This document shows, one piece after another, positions 37,998-49,180 of a DNA stretch of 64,000 bases. The stretch is from Warburgia ugandensis. Lineage: Eukaryota; Streptophyta; Magnoliopsida; Canellales; Canellaceae. The translations under genes were made by a program, and so were the position numbers. The stretch covers positions 56,703,880 through 56,767,879 of the forward strand of contig CP141132.1 in NCBI GenBank assembly GCA_035236585.1. Reading direction: 5' to 3'. The notes below the pieces were generated by a model. That model saw only the letters and a list, made by a program, of their open reading frames with translations, did not search any database and was not told the DNA's origin. Position 1 is the first letter of the stretch. The number at the start of each line of letters is the position of its first letter.

Positions 37998-38970
37998 ATG
38001 GAGGAGGCCAATTCTAGGAATATTGTGGCTGGGGCTATGATAAAATTAAACGCCACCAATTATACGCTATGGAAACCTAGAATGGAAGATCTTTTGCACT
38101 GCAAAGATCTTCATGACCCCTTAGATGATCATGGAAAAAGACCTAAGAGAGTTTATGAAAAAGACTGGATAAAAATGAATAAGAAAATCATAGGTCAAAT
38201 CCCACAGTGGATTGATCACAACATATTTTCCCACGTTGCTCAAGAAGAAAATGTCTATATTCTTTGAAAAAAGTTAGAGAATATGTATCAGGCTAAGACC
38301 GCTCGAAACAAGGCATTGCTGATAAAAAGGCTTGTCAATCTAAAGCTAAGGAGTGGAATGAATGTGGCTGAACATACCAGTGAATTTAAAAATCTGGTAA
38401 ATCAACTAGGAATAGTGGTGTTACAACTTGGAGATGAATGACAAGCTCTACTTTTGCTGAGCTCACTACCTAAAAGCTGGGAGACATTGGTAATTTCACC
38501 AAGCAACTCAGCACTAAAAGGAAAGTTGACCATGACTATGGTCAAAGATGCACTATTCAACGAGGAAACCAGAATTGGTATAGACCAGGCACACACCCTG
38601 GTAACAGAAAACAAGTACACTGGGAGAGACAGACACAGGGGGAGGAGCAAGAGTAGGCAAAGAGGGAGATCGCAGACTTGCAACGAATCTAAAGGTCAAC
38701 CTAGAGGACAGTTCAAGTATTACCACTGCGGCATTCCAGGACATATGAAAAGAGACTATCGAAAATTGAAGAAAGAGATGGGTCATGGCAAGCCAAAGGA
38801 GGGCAATGGTGAGACACTAGTCACCATTGCTCAGGGCATAGCAGTGCTCACTACTAAGGAGGAGTCATGCCTGCACACAGTTAAGAGTGAAGCAGAGTGG
38901 GTGATAGATACAATAGCTTCTTATCACACCACTCCACACAAGGACTTCTCCCACATACAAAGAAGGAGAC
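37998..38970 (+). pseudogene. copia Gag remnant
   Basis: Starts at ATG 37998. The N-terminal capsid part reads LNATNYTLWKPRMEDLL (family L.G.NY..W...M...L); stops at 38265 and 38439 break it; SLPKSWETLV follows. The nucleocapsid zinc knuckle lies at about 38718-38760. Two of its three zinc-binding cysteines are now tyrosine (Y-x2-C-x4-H-x4-Y instead of C-x2-C-x4-H-x4-C), so RNA binding would be lost. In the family Gag packages element RNA into cytoplasmic particles. Confidence 0.85.
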
Positions 38971-39190
38971 TTTGACACTGTAAAGATGGGGAATGAGAGT
39001 TCCTCAAGAATAGTTGGGATCGGTGATGTGCAGATAAAGACAAACATTGGTTGCACAGTAATACTAAAGGAGGTGTGACACATACAAGAACTTAGACTAA
39101 ACCTAATCTCAGTTTTGGCTCTTCACAAACATGGCTACACCAACTACTTTGTTACCAGTACTTGGAAACTGATGAAAGACGCAATGATCG
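38880..39190 (+). pseudogene. copia aspartic protease remnant
   Basis: EWVIDTIASYHTTPH around 38895-38939 aligns with the family motif WV.DSGAS.H; the catalytic D-S/T-G triplet is D-T-I (38907-38915), so the enzyme is inactive. After a frameshift at about 38972, VKMGNESSSRIVGIGDV and LRLNLISVLALHKHGY continue the domain. Confidence 0.85.
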
Positions 39191-39289
39191 TGGCAAAAGG
39201 ACACACACATATATAGCACTCTATACAAGAGACACACAAGAATATCTAAAGACAACCTTAACGCAGTAGAGGATGAAGGATCACCAAAC

Positions 39290-40009
39290 CTTTAGCATAG
39301 AAGACTTGGCCACATGGGAGAGAAAGGTCTATTTACACTTGCAAAGAAGTAGCTCATCAAACTAGCCAAAGGTATAGCACTTAATCCATGCAATTACTGT
39401 TTATTTCACAAACAACATAGAGTTGCCTTCTCTTCTTCTAGTAATAAAAGAAATGAAATCTTGAGTTTGGTGTACTCAGATGTATGTGGTCCCATGGAAG
39501 TAGAGTCACTAGAAGGGAACAAATATTTTGTAACCTTTATAAACGATACATCTAGGAGGGTATGGGCATACTTTGTAAAGAATAAAGAATAGGTATTTGA
39601 ATGCTTCAAAAGATTCCATGCGATGGTGGAGCGGCAAACTAGAAAGAAGCTCGAGAGCCTCAAAACCGATAATGGAGGAGAATACACATCAAAAGAGTTC
39701 AAGGCATATTGTGCAGCACACAACATTCGACATGAGAAGACAGTTCCAAGTACCCCACAGCACAATGGAGTAGCTGAGAGGATGAACCGAACCATTGTGG
39801 AGAGAGTAAGATGCATGCTCAATATGGCTAAGCTACCTAAGCCATTCTGGGGTGAAGCTGTGAAGACCGCCTGCTACTTTATCAACAAGTCACCATTAGC
39901 ACCACTTGACTTCGAAGTTCCAGAACAGAAGTGGACCGGTAAGAAAGTGACATATGCACACCTAAGGGTATTCGGGTGTAGAGCCTTTGCACATGTATCC
40001 AAAGAATGA
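39290..40009 (+). pseudogene. copia integrase remnant
   Basis: The zinc-binding part is present only as CNYCLFHKQHR near 39390. In the core, SDVCGPMEVES (first Asp), LKTDNGGEYTS (second Asp) and PQHNGVAERMNRT (Glu) are all retained: a complete D-D-E set. The longest open stretch is 39623-40009, ending with HLRVFGCRAFAHVSKE and a TGA. A TAG at about 39590 interrupts the core. The family enzyme inserts the cDNA into chromosomes with 5 bp staggering. Confidence 0.88.
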
Positions 40010-41992
40010 GACAAAAGCTAGACCAGAAATCTACCCCATGTATCTTCACCGAGTATGGAGATGAAGATTTTGGATACAGATTGTGGGACCCTGAGAAGAG
40101 AAGAATCATCTGTAGCAGAGATGTAATATTCCAGGAGAATCAGTTCTATGAAGATCCTAGAAAAGCTAAAGATATCAGCACTCTAGCTCTAGTACTAAAC
40201 TCAGGACCTATTCAAATAGACTCAAAAGTTGAACTAGAGGCAAAGGAGTTTGAGCAAGGGGAGCATCAGTCCCTTGTACCAGAAGATATTGTGACATCAG
40301 ATGTTGAATTATCACCTCAGCCTGAAGCAGAAGCTCAGCCAAAGATGTCAGCAAGTGGACGTCTTCTGATTCCATTGCAGAAATATTCTGAATTAGAATA
40401 TATCATGCTCATTGATGAGGGGGAGCCAGAGAACTTTCAACAAGCCCTGGCACATGCAGACAAGGACAAATGGGTGTAAGCTATGCAAGAAGAAATTAGA
40501 TCATTAAAGAAAAATCAAACATATGAGCTAGTGACACTTCCCAAAGGGAAAAGAGCACTGAAGAACAAGTTGGTATTCAAGGTGAAAAGATGAGGTAATG
40601 GAGAACCAGTCAAGTCCAAAGCACGATTGGTCGTCAAAGGTTTTGAGTAGCTGAAAGGAATAGACTTTGACAAGATCTTCTCATCATTAGTGAAGATGAC
40701 ATCAATCAGGATTATACTCGAATTGGTGGTAAGACACAACTTGGAGCTTGAACAGATGGATGTCAAGACAGCTTTTCTACATGGAGATCTAGAGGAGGAG
40801 ATATACATGGAACAACCAGAGGGTTTCAAATTCGAAAAGAAGAAGCATCTGGTATGCAAGTTGAAGAAAAGTCTTTATAGCCTCAAACAAGAGCCAAGAC
40901 AATGGTATCAGAAGTTTGACTCATTCATGATGAGTCAAGGTTTCAAAATAATAGTTGCAGATAAGTGTGTGTATGTCTAGAGATTACCTGAGGGTAAATT
41001 CGTCATTCTACTGCTCTATGTAGATGACATGTTAGTAGTTGGATCAGATATGACCATGATCAGTAGGTTGAAGAGGGAGTTATCTAAATCTTTTAACATG
41101 AAAGACTTAGGGGCAGCATAGTAGATTTTAGGGATGAAGTTTACACATGATAGGAAAGTAAGAAAGTTGTGGCTGTCATAGGAGAAATATGTTGAACGAG
41201 TAATTAAGATGTTCAACATGGAGAGCGCTAAGTCAATCAACACTCCACTAGGCAATCATTTCAAATTAAGAAAGAAGATGTATCCCTCAACACCACAAGA
41301 AACATATGAGATGTCTATGATTCCCTACTCATCATCAATTGGGAGTTTAATGTATGTGATGGTGCGCACAAGGTGAGATATTGCCCATACAGTAGGAGTC
41401 ATGAGAAGATTTCTTTCAAATCTAGGCAAAGATCATTGGGAAGCCATGAAGTAGATACTATGGTATAGGAAGGGCACAGCTAAGTAATGCATGTTCTTCA
41501 AAAATATAGATACACTCTTGGAAGGTTACACTGATGCTGATATGGATAGAGATCTTGATGGAAGAAAGTCAACATCAGAGTTTATTTTCACTTTTGCAGG
41601 GGGAGCTTTATCATGGCAATCTAAGTTGCAGAAGTGCATACCTCTATCGACAACAGAAGCCTAATATATTACCATAGCTGAAGTAGGGAAGGAAATGTTG
41701 TGGATAAAGCAATTTCTTCAAGAGCTTGGTATCACACAAGAAGAATACAAGATGCATTGTGACAGTTAGAGTACTCTAGACCTAAGCAAAAACTCAATGT
41801 ATCACAAGCACACCAAGCACATTGACATATGGCATCACTGGATACGAGAGGTGACAAAAGAACAGATGTTAAAGCTAGAAAAGATTCACACTTATGAGAA
41901 TCCTATAGATATTTTAACAAAGATGGTAACATATGAGAAGCTACTGCTATGTAAAACCATAACAGGCATGAGCTCAAACTAGTGGAGTATGG
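40010..41992 (+). pseudogene. copia reverse transcriptase / RNase H remnant
   Basis: Linker 40006-40479, then RT: QMDVKTAFLHGDLEEEIYM (first Asp region), YSLKQEPRQWY, and the catalytic box LLYVDDMLVVGSD (about 41008-41050), intact. RNase H: YTDADMDRDLDGRKSTS with the first Asp (about 41525), then TEA*YI, KEMLWIKQFLQELGI and the terminal HTKHIDI. At least eight stops, several of them TAG where the family has CAG (Gln): 40648, 41122, 41179, 41767. The frame ends near 41980. Confidence 0.88.
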
Positions 41993-42224
41993 CATAGGGA
42001 TGGAGGGTGAGAATCTTATTCCTCCATTCCACTCTATTAAATACCATGGCTTCATTTAGTGCCAAAGTTTTTAAATCTTTCCTCACCACTTCTATCCACG
42101 TTCTTTTGGGCCTTCCCCTTTCCCTTTTAGAACCTTCTACTTGTATTGCCTCACTCCTTTTAACTGGTGACGTTGTTGGTCTCCTTTGAACATGTCCAAA
42201 CCATCTAAGTCTAATCTCCCTCAT
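41979..42224 (-). pseudogene. RTE ORF C-terminal region (copy 2)
   Basis: [20 protein letters not shown], then RGRPKRTWIEVVRKDLK, the conserved C-terminal tail of plant and animal RTE-type ORFs, followed by RVEWRNKI. The coding similarity starts at about 42010; residues read left of it come from copia sequence. Confidence 0.8.
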
Positions 42225-42568
42225 CTTATTACCTATTGGTGTTACCCCTCAATTTCCCCTAATATTTTCATTTCTAATTCTATCCTTTCTAGTCTTACCA
42301 CTCATCCATCTCAACACCCTCATTTCTGCAATGCTCATCCTATGAGTATGATGTTCCTTAAATACCTAACACGCTGATCCATAGAGCATAGTGGGCCTTA
42401 TAGCTATCCTATAGAATTTTTCCTTTAGTTAGAGTGGCACCTGCCGATCACATAAAACACCCAATGCACATCTCCATTTGTTCCAACCTGCTTGGATTCT
42501 CTAGGTAACCTCCCTCTCAATCTTTCCACTCTCATGGATCAATGAGCCTAAGTATCGAAAGTGGTCTT

Positions 42569-43546
42569 TCACAGGGACCTCTTAGTTATCAATCTTGACT
42601 GGTGTTCCACTCCTACTCTCCTTACTAAATTAAATTTCATATATTCTGTCTTTGTTCGGCTAATTTTAAAACCTTCAAATTCTAATGCTTCTCTCCATAA
42701 CTCTAGCTTTATGTTTACACCCTCCCTTGTCTCATCAAGTAGGACTATATCGTCTGCAAATAGCATGCACCAGGGAATCTTCTCATGCAAATGTTTTGTT
42801 AATTCATCCATAACTAATGTGAAAAGGTATGGACTCAATGCCGATCTTTGGTGCAATCTGATAGTGACAGGAAAATCACCAGCCACGCCACTAGTGGTCT
42901 TAACATTTGTTACCACTCCCTCATGCATATCTTTAATTATGTTTATATACCCCTGAGAAACCCCTTTACCACCCAATACCCTCCATATTAACTCTCTAGG
43001 GACTCTATCATAAGCTTTCTCCAAGTCAATAAAGACCATGTGGAGGTCTTTTCTCCTCTCCCTATATTTCTCTACTAATTGTCTTAGTAAGAAAATAGCT
43101 TCCATGGTAGACCTCCCAGGCATGAAACTAAATTGATTCTCCGATACACTTGTTTCATGTCATAGCCTCTTCTCAATCACTCTTTCAAAAAGTTTCATGG
43201 TGTGACTCATAAGTTAGATCCCTCGATAATTAGTGCAACTTTGAATGTCTCCTTTATTCTTATAAATTGGTACAATAGAGCTTTTCCTCCAATCATTAGG
43301 CATTTTCTTTGATTTTATAATCTTGTTAAATAACTTGGTCAACCAAACTACCCCAATATCTCCCATATGCTTCCAAAACTCTATTGGTATACCATCAGGC
43401 CCCATGGCCTTTCCTGATTTCATCTTTCTCAAGGCCTCTTTTACTTTAGGTATTCTAATCCTACGTTCATATATATAATATCCAATGTTATTTAGATTTA
43501 TAGTATTTTCAATCCCCATATTCTCAGAGACATTGTCATTTAACAA
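42569..43546 (-). pseudogene. RTE reverse transcriptase remnant (copy 2)
   Basis: 43214-43546 carries KAMGPDGIPIEFWKHM and SIVPIYKNKGDIQSCTNYRGI (fingers). 42569-43123 carries MPGRSTMEAIFLLRQLVEKY, FIDLEKAYDRVPREL (first catalytic Asp), SALSPYLFTLVMDELTKHL and MLFADDIVLL, the intact FADD box. The two parts are separated by stops at about 43140-43215. This is the best-preserved RT of the three copies. Confidence 0.9.
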
Positions 43547-44136
43547 ATTTTGAAAGTATATTTCCCACCTTTGTTTGATCTCATCATCTTTGACAAATAC
43601 CCTTTGATCATCGCTTCTAATGCACCTAACGTGCTCTAAGTCCTTACCCTTCTGTTCTCTTGCTTTGCAAGTTTAAACACATCTTTCTCACATTCTCTTG
43701 TTCCTAGTCTATTATAGAGCTCATCATATGCTTAAGTTTAGCCTCACTTACTATTCTCTTAGTAAAGTTTTTAGCATTCTTATAATGTTCATATCTTTCA
43801 TTATTTCTAATCTTCTGTCATGCTTTAAAATGCACTCGTTTTTCTTTAATAGCTTTTTACACTGTTTCATTCCACCACCATGTTTCCTTTCTTAATAGCC
43901 TTTTACCTTTAGATACTCCTAAGACATCTTTTGCCACTTTCTTAATGGACTCAACCATATTAGTCCACATGGTATTTAATTATGTTTCATAGTTCATATT
44001 TCCTTCTACCATCAACTTATTTTTGAATGAAGTTATTTTCTCTCCTTTTAAGTTCCACCACTTAGTTCTTAGTTTTTGGATGTGTATTAAGTTCAGTTCT
44101 TTTACTCCATCTTTTGATATGAATATCCATAACTAT

Positions 44137-44862
44137 TTACCTATGTTGTGAGGTTAAACTCTCACCGGGTGTCACCTTACAATCCTTACATATAGATTGT
44201 TCATTATTCCTAACTAGAAAAAAATCTATTTGGCTTCTATGAAGTCCACTTTTAAAGGTTATTAAGTGTTCATCCCTCTTCTTAAAGAGTGTATTTGCAA
44301 TGGATAGGTTATATGACAAAGCAAAATTAAGGATATTCTCTCCCATCTTGTTTCGTTCACCTATACCATACCCTCTATGTATTCTATCATATCATTCATT
44401 ATCTTTTCCTACATGGCCATTTAAGTCTACTCCTATAAATGTCCCCTCAATGTTGGGAATTTCTTACATGACTCCTTCCATATCTTCCCAAAACTATCTC
44501 TTGATTATATCTTGTAACCCTACTTGTGGTGCATATGCACCTATAATATTTATAATCTGCTCTCCTAGAATAATTTTTATTATTATAATTCTATCATTGA
44601 TTCTTTTAGTGTCCACAACTTTATCCTTTAATTCCTTATCCACTATTATTCCTATGTCATTTCTGTTATTTTCCTTTCCTATGTACCATAATTTTATACC
44701 CATCTATTTCTCTAGCTTTAGCCCATTTCCACTTGGTTTCTTGGATACAAGCGATGTTGACTCTCCTACATTTTATCGTGTCTACTAACTCCAAACTCTT
44801 ACCTATCAGTGTCCTTATATTCCATGTAGCGATGCGAATCTTATGTTCTAGAGATACCCTAT
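44137..44862 (-). pseudogene. RTE endonuclease (EEP family) remnant (copy 2)
   Basis: IRIATWNIRTLIGKS (about 44804-44848; N of the first motif), ACIQETKWKWAKA (catalytic Glu), NIIGAYAPQVG, a VDLNGHVG block near 44420 (D-x-N motif) and FKSGLHRSQIDFFLVR near 44225, i.e. the ordered motifs of apurinic-like endonucleases used by RTE LINEs to nick target DNA. Three frames; not functional. Confidence 0.85.
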
Positions 44863-44897
44863 TTACTATCGCCTTTCTTGACCTCCATGGTATGAAC

Positions 44898-45094
44898 CCA
44901 TGTCCACTTTTCACTACACCTGAGTTCTGATGCAGTGCGTCGCTTCCGAGGGGACGCTCTAGCAACCCTTGCCCATTTTTCACTACACCCGGGATCCGAT
45001 GTAGCGCGTTGCTTTTAGGAGAATGCCATAGTAACCCTTGCCTATTTTTCATCGTACCTGGGATCCGATGCAGCACGTCGCTTATGGGGAACAC
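44898..45094 (-). repeat. 69 bp tandem repeat at the RTE 5' coding end (copy 2)
   Basis: About 2.9 units of exactly 69 bp (starts at 44919, 44988 and 45057 on the + strand), in frame, encoding 23-residue repeats of the form ALHRIPGVVKNGQGLL followed by seven variable residues. The same repeat occurs in copy 3 (61920-62110), so it belongs to the element. Confidence 0.85.
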
Positions 45095-45150
45095 CCTAGC
45101 TTGAGCAAATGTCAGTTTTTGATTCATGTGATGTTGGGGTTGCCATAGTT

Positions 45151-45441
45151 TTAATTATTTGTAATCCTAATCTTATTAAGAGTCCTAATCAGAGAAGGAA
45201 AAGGAAAACTAAATTAGAAACTTACTAAGAATCTACCAAGAAAGTTCTAAACTACCTCTGACCTCTATAAATAGGACTAGAGGCAGAGCCAAAAGGCATC
45301 GAGCAATTGGGTTGTACATCTCTCTCAGATAGTGAAACTATTCCCCCTCCTCCTCTCGTGGACATAGACTATGCATAGCCGAACCATGTAAATCTTGTGT
45401 TTCTGTGTGGTTCTGTGTTTAGATCCTAACTACGCATAACA
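45151..45441 (+). repeat. copia 3' LTR remnant
   Basis: Aligns with 36159-36456 of the 5' LTR and ends CATAACA. The LTR start (equivalent of 36101-36153) is missing next to the RTE insertion. Confidence 0.85.
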
Positions 45442-45446
45442 CTAAG

Positions 45447-46289
45447 CACTTTTTCTTAAAACTTCAACCCATTCCAAGAAAAATCCAAAGAAAACAAATC
45501 CTCATCATTTTTCTATCAGAAAAGAGAAGAATCACAGCTCCTGAGTGCACACTAATGTTTTATCCAATGCAAGTGGGCAGCATGTGACCAACCCATAATT
45601 TTTCCAAAAGCCTAGTAAGATTGCTGAAATTTAGGATGCTTAGGCTGCTAGTAGATAATACTATACCACTATTCTGAGATTCAGAAGACCACACAAAAGG
45701 AGAAATGAATGTTTCTATCATAATCAATTCACTAAACGAATGTGAACACTAAGAAATCGTAGGCAAAAGAAAACCGCTAATCCTTTACGAGGATATATGA
45801 GACAGAAATAGTAGCCAACTGGAGCATCTGAGCCATCCAATCAAGTGTATTAATCCTTTGAATCTCACACCATGAAACATTTTTTGAGAGAACAACGTAA
45901 GCTGCTACGTAGAGAGGCCGATCAGAGGGGCAAGAAATTGGTGAGCTGGCAACATGCAGCAAAATGTAACTAACTGCATGCCAATTTTGTTTGATTCTCG
46001 TACCAACCCACTTACCCGTAGTACTTCTTACATAACCTTTTTCGCCGTCCAACTTGCCGAAGGGATCAGTACAAGAGGGCGACTCCCCTCTCCTTTGATG
46101 ATGACTGATGGGCCGACTTCACTCTCCTTTGATTATGACTAAAAGCATACTCTCCATGAGCATATAGCAAAAGAGTTCATTATCCAAGAGTTCACGTTCA
46201 CATTCAACTTCCTTACTAAAAAAAAAAAGAAGACATTTTTACTTTATTTATAAGATTTTATCAAACATCAATAGACTCTCTCTCTCTCT
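45447..46289. other. unassigned spacer
   Basis: Between the copia element and the next gypsy remnant. A 91-codon minus-strand frame at 45777-46052 is relatively GC-rich (opening codon TTG, not ATG; text includes KWVGTRIKQNWHAVSYI); I do not recognise it and found no convincing splice partners, although it could be an exon relic. An A11 run lies near 46217 and a short (TC)n at 46277-46290. Confidence 0.35.
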
Positions 46290-46299
46290 CACGAAAATT

Positions 46300-47610
46300 T
46301 TCAAATGTCTTTGATCAGCCGTTAGGACTCCTAATTACTGGCTCTCATGATCATGCCATGAGGCTGATAGAAGAAACTCAACCCCCATGCAGCAAGCCAT
46401 ATCAATATCCACATTCACAAAAAGATGAGATTGAAAAAATCATTATGGATCTACTAAATTTAGGAATTATTCGACCAAGTAAAAGCCCTTTCTTTAGCAT
46501 GGTATTGTTGATCAAAAAGAAGGATGGGGGATGGAGATTTTGCATAGATTATCGGGCACTAAATAAGGTAACCGTACTTGACAAGTTTCCAATCCCTACA
46601 ATAGATGAACTGCTAGATGAATTGGGAGGAGCCACCATATTCTCAAAACTAGATCTTAAATCTGGTTACTATCATATTCAAGGAAGAAGACATAGAAAAG
46701 ACAGTCTTTAGAACTCATGAGGGGCACTATGAATTCGTGGTTATGCCTTTTGGTTTAACCAATGCACCAACCACATTTCAGGAACTCATGAATGAGGTAT
46801 TTTGACTACATCTACATAAGTTTGTCCTTATCTTCTTTGATGACATTTTAGTTTATAGCAGAAATTTTACTATGCACCTAGAGCATATCACCATTGTCCA
46901 GAAATTACTTGAACAACACCAATTGGTTGCCAATAAGAAGAAGTGCTCATTTGTACAACCTTCTTTGGAGTACTCAGGACACATTATTTCTAAAAAATGG
47001 GTAGATGCTGATACTGCCAAAATTGATTGTATGTTGTCCTAACCCGTTTCTAAAGATGCCAAGGCTCTTTGAGGTTTTTTGGGTCTTACTAGTTATTACA
47101 GAAGGTTCATCAGAAAATATGGTCTTATTGCTGCTCCCTTAACCAAACTACTTAAGAAGGATGGCTTTATATGGTCTAAGGAAGCTCAGGATGCGTTCGA
47201 GACATTGAAACAAGCCATGACAACTGTTCCTGTTCTAGTTATACCAAAATTTTCCAAACCATTTGTGCTAAAAATAGATGCTTCAAGAAAAGGAATTGGT
47301 GCTGTCCTTATGTAAGAGGGTAGACCAGTTGCTTTCTTCGATCAATCTCTATCCATTAGATCACAATCTAAATCAGTTTATGAAAGGGAACTTATGGCTA
47401 TAGTCCTTGCCATACACAAGTGGTGATATTACCTCATGGGACAATGTTTCATCATCCATACTGACCAAAAAAGCCTCAAATTCTTAATGGAACAGCATAT
47501 GCTTAATAAAGATTAACATCAGTGGTTAATTAAGCTCATCGGATATGACTTTGTCATTTAGTACAAACCAGGTTCTGAGAATACAGTCGCTGATGTTTTA
47601 TCAAGACGTC
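46300..47610 (+). pseudogene. gypsy RT and RNase H remnant
   Basis: 46358-46711: KPYQYPHSQKDEIEKII, WRFCIDYRALNKVTV and [15 protein letters not shown] (first catalytic Asp). After a frameshift: [20 protein letters not shown], then IFFDDILVYS (catalytic FDD intact, about 46833-46862). 47079-47315: [29 protein letters not shown], and the RNase H start [15 protein letters not shown]. Later HTDQKSLKFLMEQ and GSENTVADVLSRR. Stops at 46803, 47040 and 47070, 47313, 47424. Confidence 0.88.
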
Positions 47611-47639
47611 AAAATTCTCACACTCTCAACGACAAGAAT

Positions 47640-48600
47640 GGTAACGCAAAGGAGCAGGATCCAACAGAGCTTTATTCCCAATCAATAGAGGAAAGCAACA
47701 TACTAGTACATCACCTTGCTATATTAGTGGTTCGATGTGCTGATTCGGATTCCCTAGCAGATGAAATGCAAGAAGACCCTCAGATTCGTAGTATTATTCA
47801 GGACCTTATGGTGAATCAAGATAGTCATTCCGATTACTCACTCAAACATGGTCTCTTATTATTTCATGGAAGACTAGTTATCCCAAAGTCTTCACCTCGT
47901 ATCATAGCATTCTTATAAGAATTCCATTCCACACCAGAAGGGGGACATTCAAGGTTCACATGCACTTATAAACGCATCTCCAAGGTGCTTCATTGGGAAG
48001 GGATGTCTCAAGATAATCAGAAAATGATTTCAGCTTGTGACATTTGCCAAAGAAACAAGTATGCCACTACTAAACTAGCAGGTCCTCTTCAGCCTCTTCT
48101 CATTTCTAAGATGGTTTGGAATGAATTATCCATGGATTTCATTGGTGGCTTGCCAAAAGCACACAGATTTGACACCTTATTAGTGGTTGTTAACTGCCTC
48201 ACCAAGTTCAGCCATTTCATTCCCCTCAATCATCCTTATACTACCAAGGATGTAGCACACCTTTTTATCAAAGAAGTGGTCAAACTGCATGGATATCCCC
48301 AGTCCATTGTATCGGATAGAGATCGGATCTTCATCAACCACTTCTGGGTTGAACTCTTTAAGCAGGTAGGAACATCCCTCAAGATGAGCTCTGCCTATCA
48401 TCCTCAAACTGATGGGCAAACCGAGGTGGTAAACAAATGTTTGGAAACATATTTACTATGTTTCATTGGCAACAAACCAAAGTCCTGGCCCAAATGGATC
48501 TGTTGGGCAGAATATTGGTATAATACGACTTACCAGAGTTCTACCGGAATGACACCCTTTAAAGCTTTATATGGAAGAGAACCGCCCATGTTAGTAAGTA
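47640..48600 (+). pseudogene. gypsy integrase remnant
   Basis: The N-terminal zinc finger survives as CDICQRNK (about 48036-48060). The long open stretch 47985-48611 has LSMDFIGGLPKA (first Asp), VSDRDRIFINHFW (second Asp), AYHPQTDGQTEVVNKCLETYL (Glu) and YNTTYQSSTGMTPFKALYGREPP. All three catalytic acids are visible, so this is the best-preserved pol domain in the window; a TAA at about 47917 and frameshifts elsewhere still break the polyprotein. Confidence 0.9.
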
Positions 48601-48601
48601 A

Positions 48602-49180
48602 ATGTTACTAACCTTTACTGCTGGTAAATCCATAGTAGAGGAAGTTAACCAACAGGTGGCTACAGGTGATTCAATTCTGGCCGAACTGAAACAAAATTTG
48701 CAGGCAGCCCAAACAAAAATGAAAAGGCAGGCAGATGCACACCACTATCCTCTTACTTTTCAACTAGGAGATTATGTTTACTTGAAACTTCAACCTTATA
48801 GCCTCAACTCACTGTCAATACAACTTAATGAGAAGCTACATCCCCGATATTATGGGTCATATTCCATACTATAAAAGATTGGAGAGGTAGCTTATAAACT
48901 AGAGTTACCACAACATGCTAAGTTACATCCAGTTTTCCATGTATCCCAGCTCAAGCCAGCTAATGCACCGACATTGACACCTCAACCAATACCAAAGGCC
49001 CTATCCGAAAATCTAGAACTCAAAGTATATCCAGCAGACATCAGAGATATTAGACAATCTCTTAATGGACCACAAGTAGAGGTCCTCGTACACTAGCAAG
49101 ATCTTCATGAACATGACAATACCTAGGAACAAATGGATGTTAGTCAAATGAACAAGAGAAGGAAGATTCGGTAGGATTTA
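48602..49180 (+). pseudogene. gypsy integrase C-terminus with chromodomain-like end
   Basis: 48602-48874 reads MKRQADAHHYPLTFQLGDYVYLKLQPY and LHPRYYGSYSIL (GPY/F-type module). Then GEVAYKLELP, LHPVFHVSQLKPA and, near 49080-49125, EVLVH, stop, QDLHEHDNT, corresponding to the (V)LV.W.GL…..TWE core of a chromodomain. In chromoviruses this module directs insertion to chromatin marks. One aromatic cage codon (W) is now a stop. Confidence 0.75.

Larger units (their letters stand above)
42010..45150 (-). mobile_element. RTE-type LINE, copy 2, nested in the copia 3' LTR
   Basis: The longest of three related copies (about 3.1 kb). Its 5' end (45150, minus strand, AACTATGGCAACCCC) coincides with the 5' end of copy 3, which supports a true end. 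The 3' tip is missing: compared with copies 1 and 3 about 50 bp (CCCCTAATTGGGATAAGG plus tail) is absent, and the first ~50 bp of the copia 3' LTR are also gone, both at the left junction. It contains an N-terminal repeat region, an endonuclease and RT, all with stops. Confidence 0.85.
36101..45441 (+). mobile_element. Ty1/copia element, complete in outline but dead
   Basis: Both LTRs, primer-binding site, leader, gag, protease, integrase, RT and RNase H remnants are present in order. The 5' LTR is 36101-36456 and the 3' LTR remnant is 45151-45441. Flanking CCAAG (36096-36100) and CTAAG (45442-45446) look like a 5 bp duplication with one C/T difference. The 3.1 kb between 42010 and 45150 is an RTE LINE inserted in the 3' LTR, so the element proper is about 6.2 kb. 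Coding frames carry more than ten stops. Confidence 0.85.

Noticed and set aside
39406..39822. 138-codon minus-strand frame
   Set aside because: Antisense shadow of the copia integrase on the + strand.
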